Source: Membranipora membranacea
Lineage: Eukaryota; Bryozoa; Gymnolaemata; Cheilostomatida; Membraniporidae
NCBI GenBank assembly: GCA_914767715.1
Contig: OU612066.1
Span: forward strand, 129,001-193,000
Direction of reading: 5' to 3'
Length of the DNA: 64,000 nucleotides
The position numbers and the translations under genes are program-made. Below are positions 54,640 through 64,000 of this stretch, in pieces (positions within the stretch are counted from its first letter, which is position 1; the number at the start of each line of letters is the position of its first letter). Below the pieces are notes generated by a model, which saw only the letters and a list, made by a program, of their open reading frames with translations, searched no databases and was not told the origin of the DNA.

Positions 54640-56610
54640 TCTGCTGGTCATACAGACATAGGCCAGAAGCAGCTATAGCATAAGTTGTTATGACACGGAC
54701 AATATTTGATGGCAGGATACTGATCACGTTTTATACTTCATTGGTGTATGTTCTGTAAAATTCACCGGGTGTACCCAGTTGTAGTGGTCATATTTAGAAA
54801 TTAAAAGGTGTTTTGTTTTGGCATTATATGTGTGGGGAAATAACTCCTATTCTGTGTAATCTAACTAATCTAATCATCAGGGAATTCCAGGTTGAAATTG
54901 CATTGTGGGATTTTGTTGACATGGCAATTAATTCACCAAGTAAACTTGTAGAGAGGTCTGCTCGTATAAGACCAGCATTAATTGAAAAAATTCAATTGAA
55001 TTATGTCAAACTTTTTATGAGACTAGTATGATATTGTATGGTCTTGAGACCAGAGTCTTTGGGCAATTACAAACAACATATTTTTTATGTTTCAATTGCC
55101 GCTTATGTCATTTTTCGGCTGGATATCTTTTGCATAACACATGAGCAAAGAGTTCAATGAGTGCCTCACTTTTCAGAAGGAAACTCAATTGTCAGAGTCT
55201 GAAAAACTTAGACATGCCAGCTTCGCATTCTTTCCTAACATGCTAATGACATGATATGGGGATATACGGTAGCGCTGTCTCTCAACAACCACCTCATGCA
55301 ATGAGAAAACATACAATGTAGAACCCATGACTATAGTCTTGACTTGTGCCAACTGCATCAAACTCTTGACTTCCCACTAATAACATATTGATAGTGTGAA
55401 TATTTGGGATATGCAGTAGTGCTGCGGCTGACCTCTTCAACTGGGTACACACTTTTTTCCTACATCAAATTTGTCTCACGCTATCATGTTTTGAGCAGTT
55501 TTACGTCTAGGCTGCTTTTTGTCTTGTTCTCGTTGAGATGTAGTGCTGACGCTGACCACCTTTTATAATGATGTGATAGAATATATTGTTAAAATCATAC
55601 ATATAGTCATGTTTCCTGCTGACCATATTAATCACTTGACATTTCACTTACCTAACCGATTGTGAAGAAAATTGCAGGTATGCTGCCGCGCTGCCGCTGA
55701 CATGATTGCTAAAACAGGATACACTCTCAATTTTGGATTCAGCACGTTGTTCTACCCTAGATATACCCTTGTTTTAAACTCGTAACATTTCACTTATTAT
55801 TAGCGATTGTGAGAAAAATTGCGATATGCTGCCGCGCTGCCAATCTTCCGCTGACATGATTGCTGCGACTGGGTACACCAGTGTACCCAGTGCGTGACCA
55901 GTGGATCGGGAGAAACAGGCATGCAGGCAATTGGATCAAACTTGTTCTAGGTTACACCCTTATTTCTTTATATTCAGCACATTGTTCCTTGAAACACCTT
56001 TTATTTAAACTCTTAATATTTCACTCATTAAAAGCAATTTTTAGAAGAAATGAGGATATGCTGCCGCGCTGCCGCTAACATGATTGCTACAACTGGGTAC
56101 ACCCTTAATTTTGGATTCAGCACGTTGTTCCACCCTAGAAACACGCTTTATTGAATTCTTAACATTTCACTTATTATATGCAATTTTGAGAAATATTGCG
56201 GATATGCTGCCGCAAGACAGTATCATACTAACCTCATAAAGATCTGACATTATACTTATTGAAATTTTTAAATTTGTCCTGATCTAACACAAGCAGACTT
56301 CTGCAAGTTTACTTGGTAAATAAATTGGCAAGTCAACAAAATCCCCACAATGCAGTTTCAACCTGGAATTCCCTGAAGATTAGATAAGTAAGATTATACA
56401 GAATAGGAGTTATGTCCCCACACATATAATGCAAAAACAAAACACCTTTTAATTTCTAAACATGACCACTACAACTGGGTACACCCGGTGAATTTTACAG
56501 AAGAAACATCAATGAAGTATAATATGCGATCAGTTTCCTGCCATCAAAAATTGTCCGTGCCATTATTTTATAGAGCAGTTACAGCTAGGCTGCTTCTGGC
56601 CTAACAGGGC
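54640..56610. mobile_element. Element with ~350-bp inverted repeats and tandem-repeat core
   Basis: The segments 54650-55000 and 56260-56605 are inverted copies. Both contain GGCCAGAAGCAGC at the outer edge, then CACCGGGTGTACCCAGTTGT, TGTGTGGGGA and GGGAATTCCAGGTTGAAA. The core (55260-56225) is built of ~148-bp tandem units. There is no open frame with a motif. This is probably a non-autonomous DNA transposon of a foldback type. The outer boundaries and target duplication could not be fixed. Confidence 0.7.
55400..56225. repeat. ~148-bp tandem units inside the inverted-repeat element
   Basis: Four clear starts at ATGCTGCCGC (about 55680, 55826, 56058 and 56205), with CTGACATGATTGCT and GGATTCAGCACGTTGTTC in most units. 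One unit is longer by an insertion. A diverged unit lies further left, at about 55410-55560. Confidence 0.8.
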
Positions 56611-56611
56611 A

Positions 56612-58900
56612 TACAACTGTAGAAGAAGACAGTCCCTCAGAAGTATGATGTATGAGTCTGAGTATTATTCATATTCAAGAGGACCACATAAGTACTAAGC
56701 TTGTTTCTCAAATCAATGATCAATGAAAACTCTAATTTGTGAACCAGATAGAAAATTCTATGCTTAAGGCACATAGCTCTTTCACATTTGTAGCGCCCCA
56801 AAATCTGATGACAAACAGTTGTTTAGCTGAGATTTTAATTGAAAGTTGCTAGAATTATTCTCTGGTTGATCAATGCTGAGATGAATGACAAAAGAGCAAA
56901 ATATGTTTTGAGCGATGAGCTCATTGTTTAGAGTGAGGATATCGCTCAAAAGAACCCTTCCCTGGTAACTAAATATGTAATGATGTATTTTGAGTGCTAG
57001 CTGATCCTGTTTATTTGTGTTCCTCACAAAAAGGCTATAGTTCTGAGACCTATTGTTTATCCTTGGTGTCTAGGGTCACTAGCTCCAGAGAAACCCAGAG
57101 CCACTGATCCGTACAATCATAGCAGAATCTCCCACAAGAAGCTGAGCACTTATGCTGCAAACAATATAAAGATCATGATTAAACTTGGTCAGATATTCCC
57201 ACTGGAGCTGGAGGCGAAAAAAATAAACGAAGGGAACAGGCGGTCGCCTCTCAGTAAGCATTGATGATTATCATGTTTTAGTCTTAGTTTTTAGTCTCCT
57301 TTCCGGTTGAGGCAGTGGGCAACTCCTTACAAAAGGTGTTTTATCTAGTTTATTCATATAATAGAATGTCCAGCTCTGTTTTAAAATTAGAAAAAATAAG
57401 CCAAGTAACTCTCAAAAAGTGCAGCCCAAATATACAGTGAAGGGTCTACAAGAAGTACTGCTAGGCCTTGATTTCTGCCCGGCTTTAAATGTAATGGGGG
57501 AGGTCGGAGATGTCCATAACTCGGGCGATGTGGGTTGGTGTGGGTTTGAATAGAGGAGATTGATATAAATCGTGATACAAAAATAAATTCCATTTAAATT
57601 AAATATAATACGTAAAAGATTACCGAGGGAAAATTACACATCCACATTTAAAAATTAGATTTCCATGGTAATTATCAAGTCTATCAGGCGTCCATTGCTT
57701 GCAAGCTCGGTATCAGCTTGCCTTGTCTCCTCAAAGGTTTTAAGTCCGGGTGGTGTTCCAGTTATGTCTTCCTGTCAGGTGCTTTGCTTTGTGTTCGCTG
57801 AATCACCTGGTTAAGAGCTTAGAGAACTGAGGAGCTCACAACAAAAAAAATCAAAAAAAATCTTGCAGTACAAAAATATTTTTCTGTCGAGCAATTTGTT
57901 ACGTGCCAACCATATTTATGCAAATAGAGTATTAACCATCAATAAAAAATTAATTGGCATCTGCAGACGAGTTGTACGTTGAGCATCCAGTTGTCACTAT
58001 AACACAGCTTGCCTTCCATTTTACATTTAGTCCCGTCAATATAAATATAATTATTGAAATACAAGCCGTACACTCACCAGTACCTAACAGCATGCTCATC
58101 AATATCCAATCAACCACCTTTAATAAATATCAATATTAATATGATAATAACATTATCTTTGAATGAAATTACTTGTTTTAAAGTATGGCCAAAAGAGAAA
58201 AAAAATGCATTTAGCTAAATTTTTATTTCCAATGCCGCATTCATGTTTCAAGTGTCAAACGTATTGCATGATATTTTTTAAGCAAAGAGTAACAGTTTTA
58301 AGTATGTTTTTATTTTTGTAAGTTTTCTACCCATTCATAAACAGGGGACAACCTCTACAATCTATGCGTGGTCTATAGCTGGAATGCAAAGTACAAAAAT
58401 TAATCTGATAGCCAATGAAATTGCTGGGTCTATTTGGTTACCTGTATTCAGCCAATCATTGCAATGCGTCCAAATAATTGGGTTGGAAAAAGCAAAATGT
58501 ATAAATGTGGCCAATCAAGAGATAGCTATCACATGATAGTCTCTATCAATCGTAATCCCACCGATAGGTTTGGAGGTGGTATTAAGGTAATGCCCATGAA
58601 GCAACTCTCATAGGGGACTTCTGACAACTTATGTGGCAGCTGAGCCCTATTTTTGCACACAATAAACACCTACAGTTTTGCCTATCCATCCTCAATTATT
58701 GTCAAGATAACTAGATTCATACCTGATCTTCTCTTTGGGACTAGTATGAAAAACAGCAGGTGATGGTATGACATAGAAAACTTGCAACAGCCAGCACAGG
58801 TTTTTTGGCTTTTTCTAGCCATTTTTATTCAATCCAATAGAATAGTTTTGTCTATGTCTATGAGGTTGCATAAAAATGTTTTGTCTATGTGCAATCCTCA
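56612..58900. other. Non-coding interval
   Basis: Short open frames on both strands have no recognisable motif. Nothing of known function is seen. Confidence 0.4.
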
Positions 58901-58917
58901 ATCAATCATCAGTGCAA

Positions 58918-59160
58918 CTTAATAAAGCCTAAGTGCCTGGGCAAAATGTGTAAAATCTGCTTCAATAGAAATGTTGATGGTTAAAATTTGCTCAAATAGA
59001 AATTTCTATGGCTCAAAGGCTAATATCTAAACGAACAGTCATACCTGAGCAAATCATTTAAGCCTTAGTGCCTGGTCAAAGCTTTTAAAATCTGCTTTAA
59101 TAGTAGTATCAATGGTTCAAAGCCACCTGCTTTGATAGAAATTTCCAAGGTTCAAAACTT
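58918..59160. repeat. Two diverged copies of a ~130-bp repeat
   Basis: taagcctnagtgcctgg followed by aaaatctgctttaatag occurs twice, about 130 bp apart, with shorter variants of the tagaaatttc phrase between. It lies directly before the tRNA-like sequence at 59189 and may be part of the same composite element. Confidence 0.6.
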
Positions 59161-59188
59161 AATCACTAAAGCACCAACTCATATCAAA

Positions 59189-59275
59189 GCCTGGCTGAAT
59201 AGCTCAGTGTGTAGAGCGTCTGCCTAGTACTCACTGTTTATTAACAATGTTGTGGGTTCGAGTCTCAACAAGGTC
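59189..59275 (+). mobile_element. tRNA-derived SINE head or tRNA pseudogene
   Basis: TAGCTCAGTGTGTAGAGCG resembles an A box and GGTTCGAGTCTC a B box, at about tRNA spacing. The anticodon region is an expanded hairpin (TTTATTAACAAT) and the acceptor arms pair poorly, so a functional tRNA is unlikely. Confidence 0.65.
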
Positions 59276-60109
59276 AGATTTTCTTCCAAATGGGTGCTTT
59301 ATAACTGGAGCATTTTTACCGTAATCTTCTACTGCTATTGAGTTGTTTTCTGCAAGTACCCAACAGCTCAGTGGGCTATCGAAATACCTCTCTGCTTGCA
59401 CTATTTTGCTACCGATATGCAAAGATTTCTGTGGTGAGAGGGTGCTAAAGCGCCCCTCCCACACCCTCCCCGCCACGCCTACGGCATGTGGATCGGGCTG
59501 CGCCCGATCATTATGCTCATCTCTAAAAAGTCAGTGAGTGAAATTTTTTAGAATATACGGCCCTGGATATACCCATTGTTAAACTCTGTGCTCCTAGGAG
59601 TTATCTTATAAAATAATTGTCATGTAATCTGCTTTGCACTTCTCCCATGTGAGTTTAAATAACAGCAGCTATTGCTATGATTTCTTAATTATTTTCATTC
59701 ATTCATGCAAACTTGTCACAGATTATACTATTATTCAGTTCTCTTATAGTAGCTGCCCATGTACGGCCTGTCATAAGTTCAGATAGCGGCAATTGCAATC
59801 TCCTTATTATGTTCATTTTTTATCTAGACCAAATCGCCGTATAATTTGTTGTGTCGTTGTATTTGTGACATGTAACACCAATCATAGATATTCCTATTCG
59901 TTAAAAGCTTGCCACAGTTCTTTTTTTACCAGGCAGCATATATGACATGAGATGAATTATGTCTCAGTAACAATTACCTAATGGGCTGCAAAAAAAGCTG
60001 TGGGTTTAATTCTCAGACATAGTTGTGTTTGTGAGATATTGTCGGATTTTAGAATTTTACACCGCTAATTCCTATTGGGTGGAAGTAAAAGTCCTACATA
60101 CCTCTAGAT

Positions 60110-60855
60110 CAGCTGTCGGCAACCTGGTCTATTTTCCAGTGCGGCCTAATAAACAATATTTTGCGGGCTGATTGTGGCCTTATGCCTGAAAAGATATATA
60201 TTACACATTAATTTCGATCCCCATCTCGCATTTTGTAATCTTGATATTCAAGTATGTAGGCACAATATATTTCAAAATAGTGGCCATTCAGCATTAAGCA
60301 TGTAGCTTCCAAAGCCGTTTCTAGACATAATTATCTTAACTGTATTGGTGTTAACTCCTTTTTCAAGTGCTTTATTTTCAAAATAACCCAGAACGGTGAC
60401 CTTTGGAATTTTGAATAAAAATTTTCGTTAATATCATAGTAATTAGTTTTTTTAGCAAATCTGTCACCTTGAACAAGAAATGCAGATGAGTATCAACAAG
60501 TTTACATGTTACAAATGCTCCTGCTTTATCGCTGAAATGTTCCAGATTGCATCTAATTTTACAGGCATTCGCAAAAAACTTCCCCGTTGCGGAGGGGTGC
60601 CAGCACCCCTCCCACACCCACCCTGCCCTTTTCCATACACATGCAAAACTTCACAAGATTTTTTAAATTAAATTAGTATTTCTGTTGAGCTGAAGTTCCT
60701 TGCAACATACCACAGCTTTTACAAATAAATCTGTTTTAGTTTGTACATAGTTGTTACTCCGGTTCCGATTTTTTACCTGAAAGATATGTTGCGCCTTATT
60801 GTGTTGAGCCTGTGTAAAATGTGGAATTTTTTTAGAAAAAGGTTGCCCACCCATG
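60110..60855. mobile_element. hAT-like MITE, 746 bp, 8-bp target duplication
   Basis: The ends are CAGCTGTCGGCAACC and, inverted, CATGGGTGGGCAACC. CTCTAGAT is directly repeated at 60102-60109 and 60856-60863. A CA(G)...GGCAACC terminus with an 8-bp duplication is typical of hAT elements. No transposase motif occurs inside. Confidence 0.85.
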
Positions 60856-61054
60856 CTCTAGATCAATATTGATCTATTTGCTTAAATTCGGAGTTGTTTT
60901 TCCTCCAATGGACAGGGGAGCAACTCCAAATACAGACAAATGAATCGTATATATGTTCACTCTGACCAGTGAACCATGAGTGAACTAAGCTATGATCTGT
61001 CCAACTGAGCCGAATAGTTTTGCTCCTTTTCGGTGGTCTCTGATCTTATCAGTT

Positions 61055-61180
61055 CTAGTATATTGGGTCTAGTTTGTTCTGGGTCTGGTTTGTAGTGGGT
61101 CTAATTTGTATTGGGTTTTTTGGGTTGTTTGGGTTTAGTTTGTTATGGGTCTATCTGCATGGGTCTAATTGTCGCAATAC
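61055..61180. repeat. TAGACCCA-rich repeat, right copy, inverted
   Basis: The reverse complement matches the irregular tagaccca array at 49378-49478, including the order cccagaacaaactagaccca. The copies are about 11.7 kb apart in opposite orientation. Confidence 0.8.
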
Positions 61181-61764
61181 CATATCATGTGATCAGAAGC
61201 TTGTGTCTGTAAATCTGATTGGACAACACTGAACTTTGTGATTAGCTATTGCTCTATTTTGTAGTCTGATACGACTATGGATGCACACATACTTCTTCAT
61301 TACCACTATAATCCATTAATTCATACTGACTCTCGTGATCTGACTGGGCATGTAGATCACTGATAAACTAGGCTATCATTACCACAAAGAGAATGTCGTA
61401 AGGCTAAGTATGTATCATGCGTGACTTGAATTTGCGCATGTGCAAGAACAATGAGTTTAGTCTGGGTTCTAATTACAATTTTGGTCTGGGGAGATAGGAC
61501 ACCCCCTGCATAAATTGCCAGTCAACTTTAGCTAATAGTGACAATTGAAGATAACTCTTTCTAACAATTCCGCACCCATTTGTGAGTGTGCCACCAGAGC
61601 AGGTAGCCAATCAGATGGCTTCGGAATTCCGAGGCTCAATTTTGCAGAGATCAGCTCATGCCCAGAGCTGAGCATGCGCAGAATGCCATTAATTCACATA
61701 CTGACTCTCGTGATCTGAATGGCAGAATGGCATTAATTGCTAGTTTTGTATGTGTATACATAGT

Positions 61765-61865
61765 AGGCATCTGGAGTTACAAGCATGTCCAGTATCAACC
61801 ACCCCCTTTCCAGAGGGAAAGGGTGTGGTTGATACTGGACATGCTGCTTGTAACTCCAGATGCCT
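61765..61865. repeat. Long near-perfect hairpin
   Basis: The left arm (61765-61811) starts AGGCATCTGGAGTTACAAGC and the right arm (61815-61865) ends in its complement. Three bases form the loop, with only a few mismatches and a 2-nt bulge. Outer flanks with GTATACA extend the symmetry weakly. It could be a palindromic MITE or a small-RNA precursor. Confidence 0.85.
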
Positions 61866-62039
61866 ATGTGTGTATACCCTCCAGTCATTTTCAATTTATA
61901 CTATAAACAGGTCAGGCACGCACAGGTTAGCCAATTTGTTGTTGGCTCTGAGTCTGATATGATTGACTGGGAAAAAGAGGTCAATGAGAGCACCTATTGA
62001 GATATAATGAAATTAAATTAAAAATACTCACTTTAATAT

Positions 62040-62352
62040 ATATGTATAGATAGGTACTTTCAGGAAATACCAACTCATCTGACCTGGCATCAATCAATTC
62101 AAGGAGTTAACTCCTTTCTGGCCCATTGGGATGGCTCTTACAAACCCGCCAGCCAATCAGAGCCAACACATGGCTAGGCACGGGTCTACTCCAAAACTAG
62201 GGTCTCTGGCAGAAGAGGTTTACACCTGAGGATGCTGGGGACTAACAATCATCATTGAAAGCTCACCCAATGGTATTCGAACCCTCAACTCCTGCGGCAC
62301 CAATCGCCTGGCAGTGAATAGCAAGCGCGCTAACCGATCTCACCATCCCGAA
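62040..62352 (-). mobile_element. tRNA-derived SINE
   Basis: On the minus strand the head at about 62350-62265 reads GGATGGTGAGATCGGTTAGC, then GAGGGTTCGAATACC, an A/B box pair at tRNA spacing. The part downstream, to about 62040, would be the SINE body. The head differs from the SINE at 20040-20258. Confidence 0.65.
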
Positions 62353-63000
62353 AAAAGAATGGGTTGATGGCGTTAATAAACATGCCCGCTATTCACTGTC
62401 TTGCACTTCACGGCATACTATTCACAATCACTATCATTGCCCGCTAGTCATGGTTTGGCAAATGAACTCCCTCTCAAGTCCTTAAGGATTAGAACAATAC
62501 ACATGGATGAATTGTGGGTGTGGCTTAATGTGATGTCTTTTACATTAGTTATATTGTGCAAATCTATAGATAATATTGAATAGCCAATGAGATGCAATGC
62601 ATTTCTTATTCTCTAGATTAGCCATGCTCAACCTCTTTGTTTGGCCAATTGCACCCTCACCACAGAAGGAAATCGGGACACTTTTCCTCGTCTTGTTCAA
62701 AAATATGAAATATCAAGGAAATTCCTCAGTGTTCAGTCACAACCGATATTCCGGCTAGCACACATAGAAGTCCAATTGTTGCTCTATTGCGTGTAGGTAA
62801 GCAGGTAAACTTAGACAAGGAAAACCTAAATTTGTCAGTATATAAGGTTTTTGTGTTTTTTTTTATGATTGAACAACAATGTTGTCTAGTTCTACAGTCT
62901 ACACTGACAACAGAATATACCTCAAACAAACATTTTATATAGACATATCTCGTATCAAGGAATATCAACTCCTTACATGATTTAGATCGTATAATTTACC
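62353..63000. other. Non-coding interval before the last gene
   Basis: No feature recognised. It would contain the promoter of the gene at 63012. Confidence 0.35.
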
Positions 63001-63011
63001 TTTTGTAGAGG

Positions 63012-63444
63012 ATGCATTCAGTAAATGTAAATTACCAGAGAGTGACAGTAGCTGGAATCTGTCTTGTGTTAGTTGTTGTATTCACTCTACTCTGGTATCG
63101 TAGTTCATCTTCAGGATACCTGTACAGCGGTTCGAAACAATCATTTGTAATACCACAACGCCTGAGCTCTGTGAGTTTCTACTAAGTTCTCTCAAAGTTC
63201 AAATGTGCCTAGAAAAGTCTTCCAATTTTATTGTATTCCCTGAAATACAGATATTGAATGAACTGATTTTTGACTGATAATACTTGAGGATCTTCAAATT
63301 CTTTGGTGTGAAGTTTACTTGCACCTGAAATTATATATCTCCATCGTTTCAGATTTGTATATTAAATAAAAAGGATGGTTCTCTAGAGATAGGAACATTA
63401 CATAAAATAGTGAAACTTTGGAACCCCAGGCTCTCAGAGTGCAG
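63012..63444 (+). CDS. Small type II membrane protein, first two exons (partial)
   Basis: Exon 1 is 63012-63170 and exon 2 63353-63444; both have good splice signals (gtgagt donors, ttcag acceptor) and matching phase. The protein starts MHSVNVNYQRV, followed by one hydrophobic segment (residues ~12-28, TVAGICLVLVVVFTLLW) with no cleavage site, then YRSSSS and a luminal or extracellular stem. A short cytoplasmic tail plus a signal anchor is the layout of Golgi glycosyltransferases and other type II proteins. The visible 83 codons are not enough to name a family. The gene continues past the window. Its exon 2 donor is inside a tandem repeat. Confidence 0.6.
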
Positions 63445-63592
63445 GTGAGTAAGGGGGACCCAGGCTCTTAGCGTGTTGGTGAGTAAGGGGACCCTATGCT
63501 CTCAGGGTATAGGTGTGTAAGGGGACCACAGACTCTCAGATTGTAGGTGTGTGAAGAAGATCTCAAGCTTTCAAGATTTATATGTGTAAAGG
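63423..63592. repeat. ~34-bp tandem repeat straddling an exon donor
   Basis: Five diverging units. The first contains the end of exon 2 and its donor (GGCTCTCAGAGTGCAG/GTGAGTAAGG). The next units repeat it as GTTG/GTGAGTAAGG, ATAG/GTGTGTAAGG and GTAG/GTGTGTGAAG. Divergence increases away from the exon. Confidence 0.9.
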
Positions 63593-63867
63593 AACATGTA
63601 AACGCTACGAACTACCCGAAGCTGTAACATCATCCAGTCTTACAAAAATGAAATTCTCTGCACTCCCAAGGCCAGAGGTTCAGGAGGCATGGTTAAGTCT
63701 GGGCTAACAAAGGGAACTGTGCACTTGCACCCTACTGTTGAGGAAATTAATAAATTTAGATCTTACAATGGAAATATGCTGTCAAAAGTCAAGGTCTAAT
63801 GATATGTGGGTCTATGGTCCCAGCTACCTCAGCCACTCAACCTTCTCCATCCCCACTTCTGAATCTA

Positions 63868-64000
63868 GACGACTTTACCTAATGTAAGACGTCTAGGTAC
63901 AGATGTCTAGGTACAGATGTCTGTACCTAGACATCTGGACCTAGACGTCTGTACCTAGACATCTAACATTAGGTACGGACGTCTAGGTACATATGTCTAG
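63868..64000. repeat. Palindromic 14-bp repeat at window end
   Basis: Units gtctaggtacagat occur in both orientations (gtctgtacctagac), so the array is self-complementary at several scales. It runs off the window. Confidence 0.88.

Noticed and set aside
49378-61180. A Polinton/Maverick-type giant element bounded by the inverted TAGACCCA arrays
   Set aside because: None of the expected genes (protein-primed polymerase, integrase, capsid or protease) is visible between them.
61658-61962. Protein-coding frames across the hairpin
   Set aside because: They simply cross the palindrome on each strand and have no motif.

Overview
This window reads as nuclear DNA of an early-branching animal, most plausibly a sponge. 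It is AT-rich and has short spliced genes, with GT-AG introns and one GC-AG intron. The host proteins (NMD3, an AGO-clade Argonaute, GMP reductase) are close to their animal orthologues. Many metazoan-type mobile elements fill the rest. The sponge assignment is inference from style; no diagnostic marker is present.

Layout. Bases 1-22,120 are almost entirely mobile DNA: terminal-inverted-repeat MITEs (1-294, 7602-8109), two decayed RLE-type non-LTR retrotransposons of different lineages (about 1190-4880 minus, 8180-12010 plus), several APE-type LINE fragments, a tRNA-derived SINE, a MULE-like MITE (17858-18429), and an apparently intact P-superfamily DNA transposon (12332-17264) with 8-bp target-site duplications, ~500-bp terminal inverted repeats and a four-exon THAP transposase. 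The LINE at 19098-22117 has the inverted 5' segment typical of twin priming.

Bases 22,425-49,231 hold three host genes: NMD3 (plus, 13 exons, 502 aa), an Argonaute (minus, 15 exons seen, 5' end missing, convergent with NMD3), and GMP reductase (minus, 7 exons, 351 aa). Their introns are loaded with minisatellites of 11, 21, 33, 38 and 41 bp units. The largest, ~3.8 kb of a 33-bp unit, fills GMPR intron 3.

Bases 49,300-63,000 are gene-poor: a LINE fragment, a spliced MULE transposase remnant, a third MITE copy, a long-TIR element with a tandem-repeat core, tRNA-derived SINEs, a hAT-like MITE and a long hairpin. At 63,012 a new gene begins on the plus strand (small type II membrane protein) and runs off the window.

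Two patterns stand out. (1) In three unrelated genes (NMD3 exon 5, GMPR exon 3, the gene at 63,012 exon 2) a tandem array begins at and includes the 5' splice site, so each array carries repeated donor-like sequences. (2) Several 25-34 bp palindromes starting with CA and flanked by 7-8 bp direct repeats look like excision scars or minimal derivatives of P-like transposons. One of them interrupts a LINE reading frame that becomes continuous when the scar and one repeat copy are disregarded. All protein calls rest on recognising conserved motifs by eye; no database search was run.
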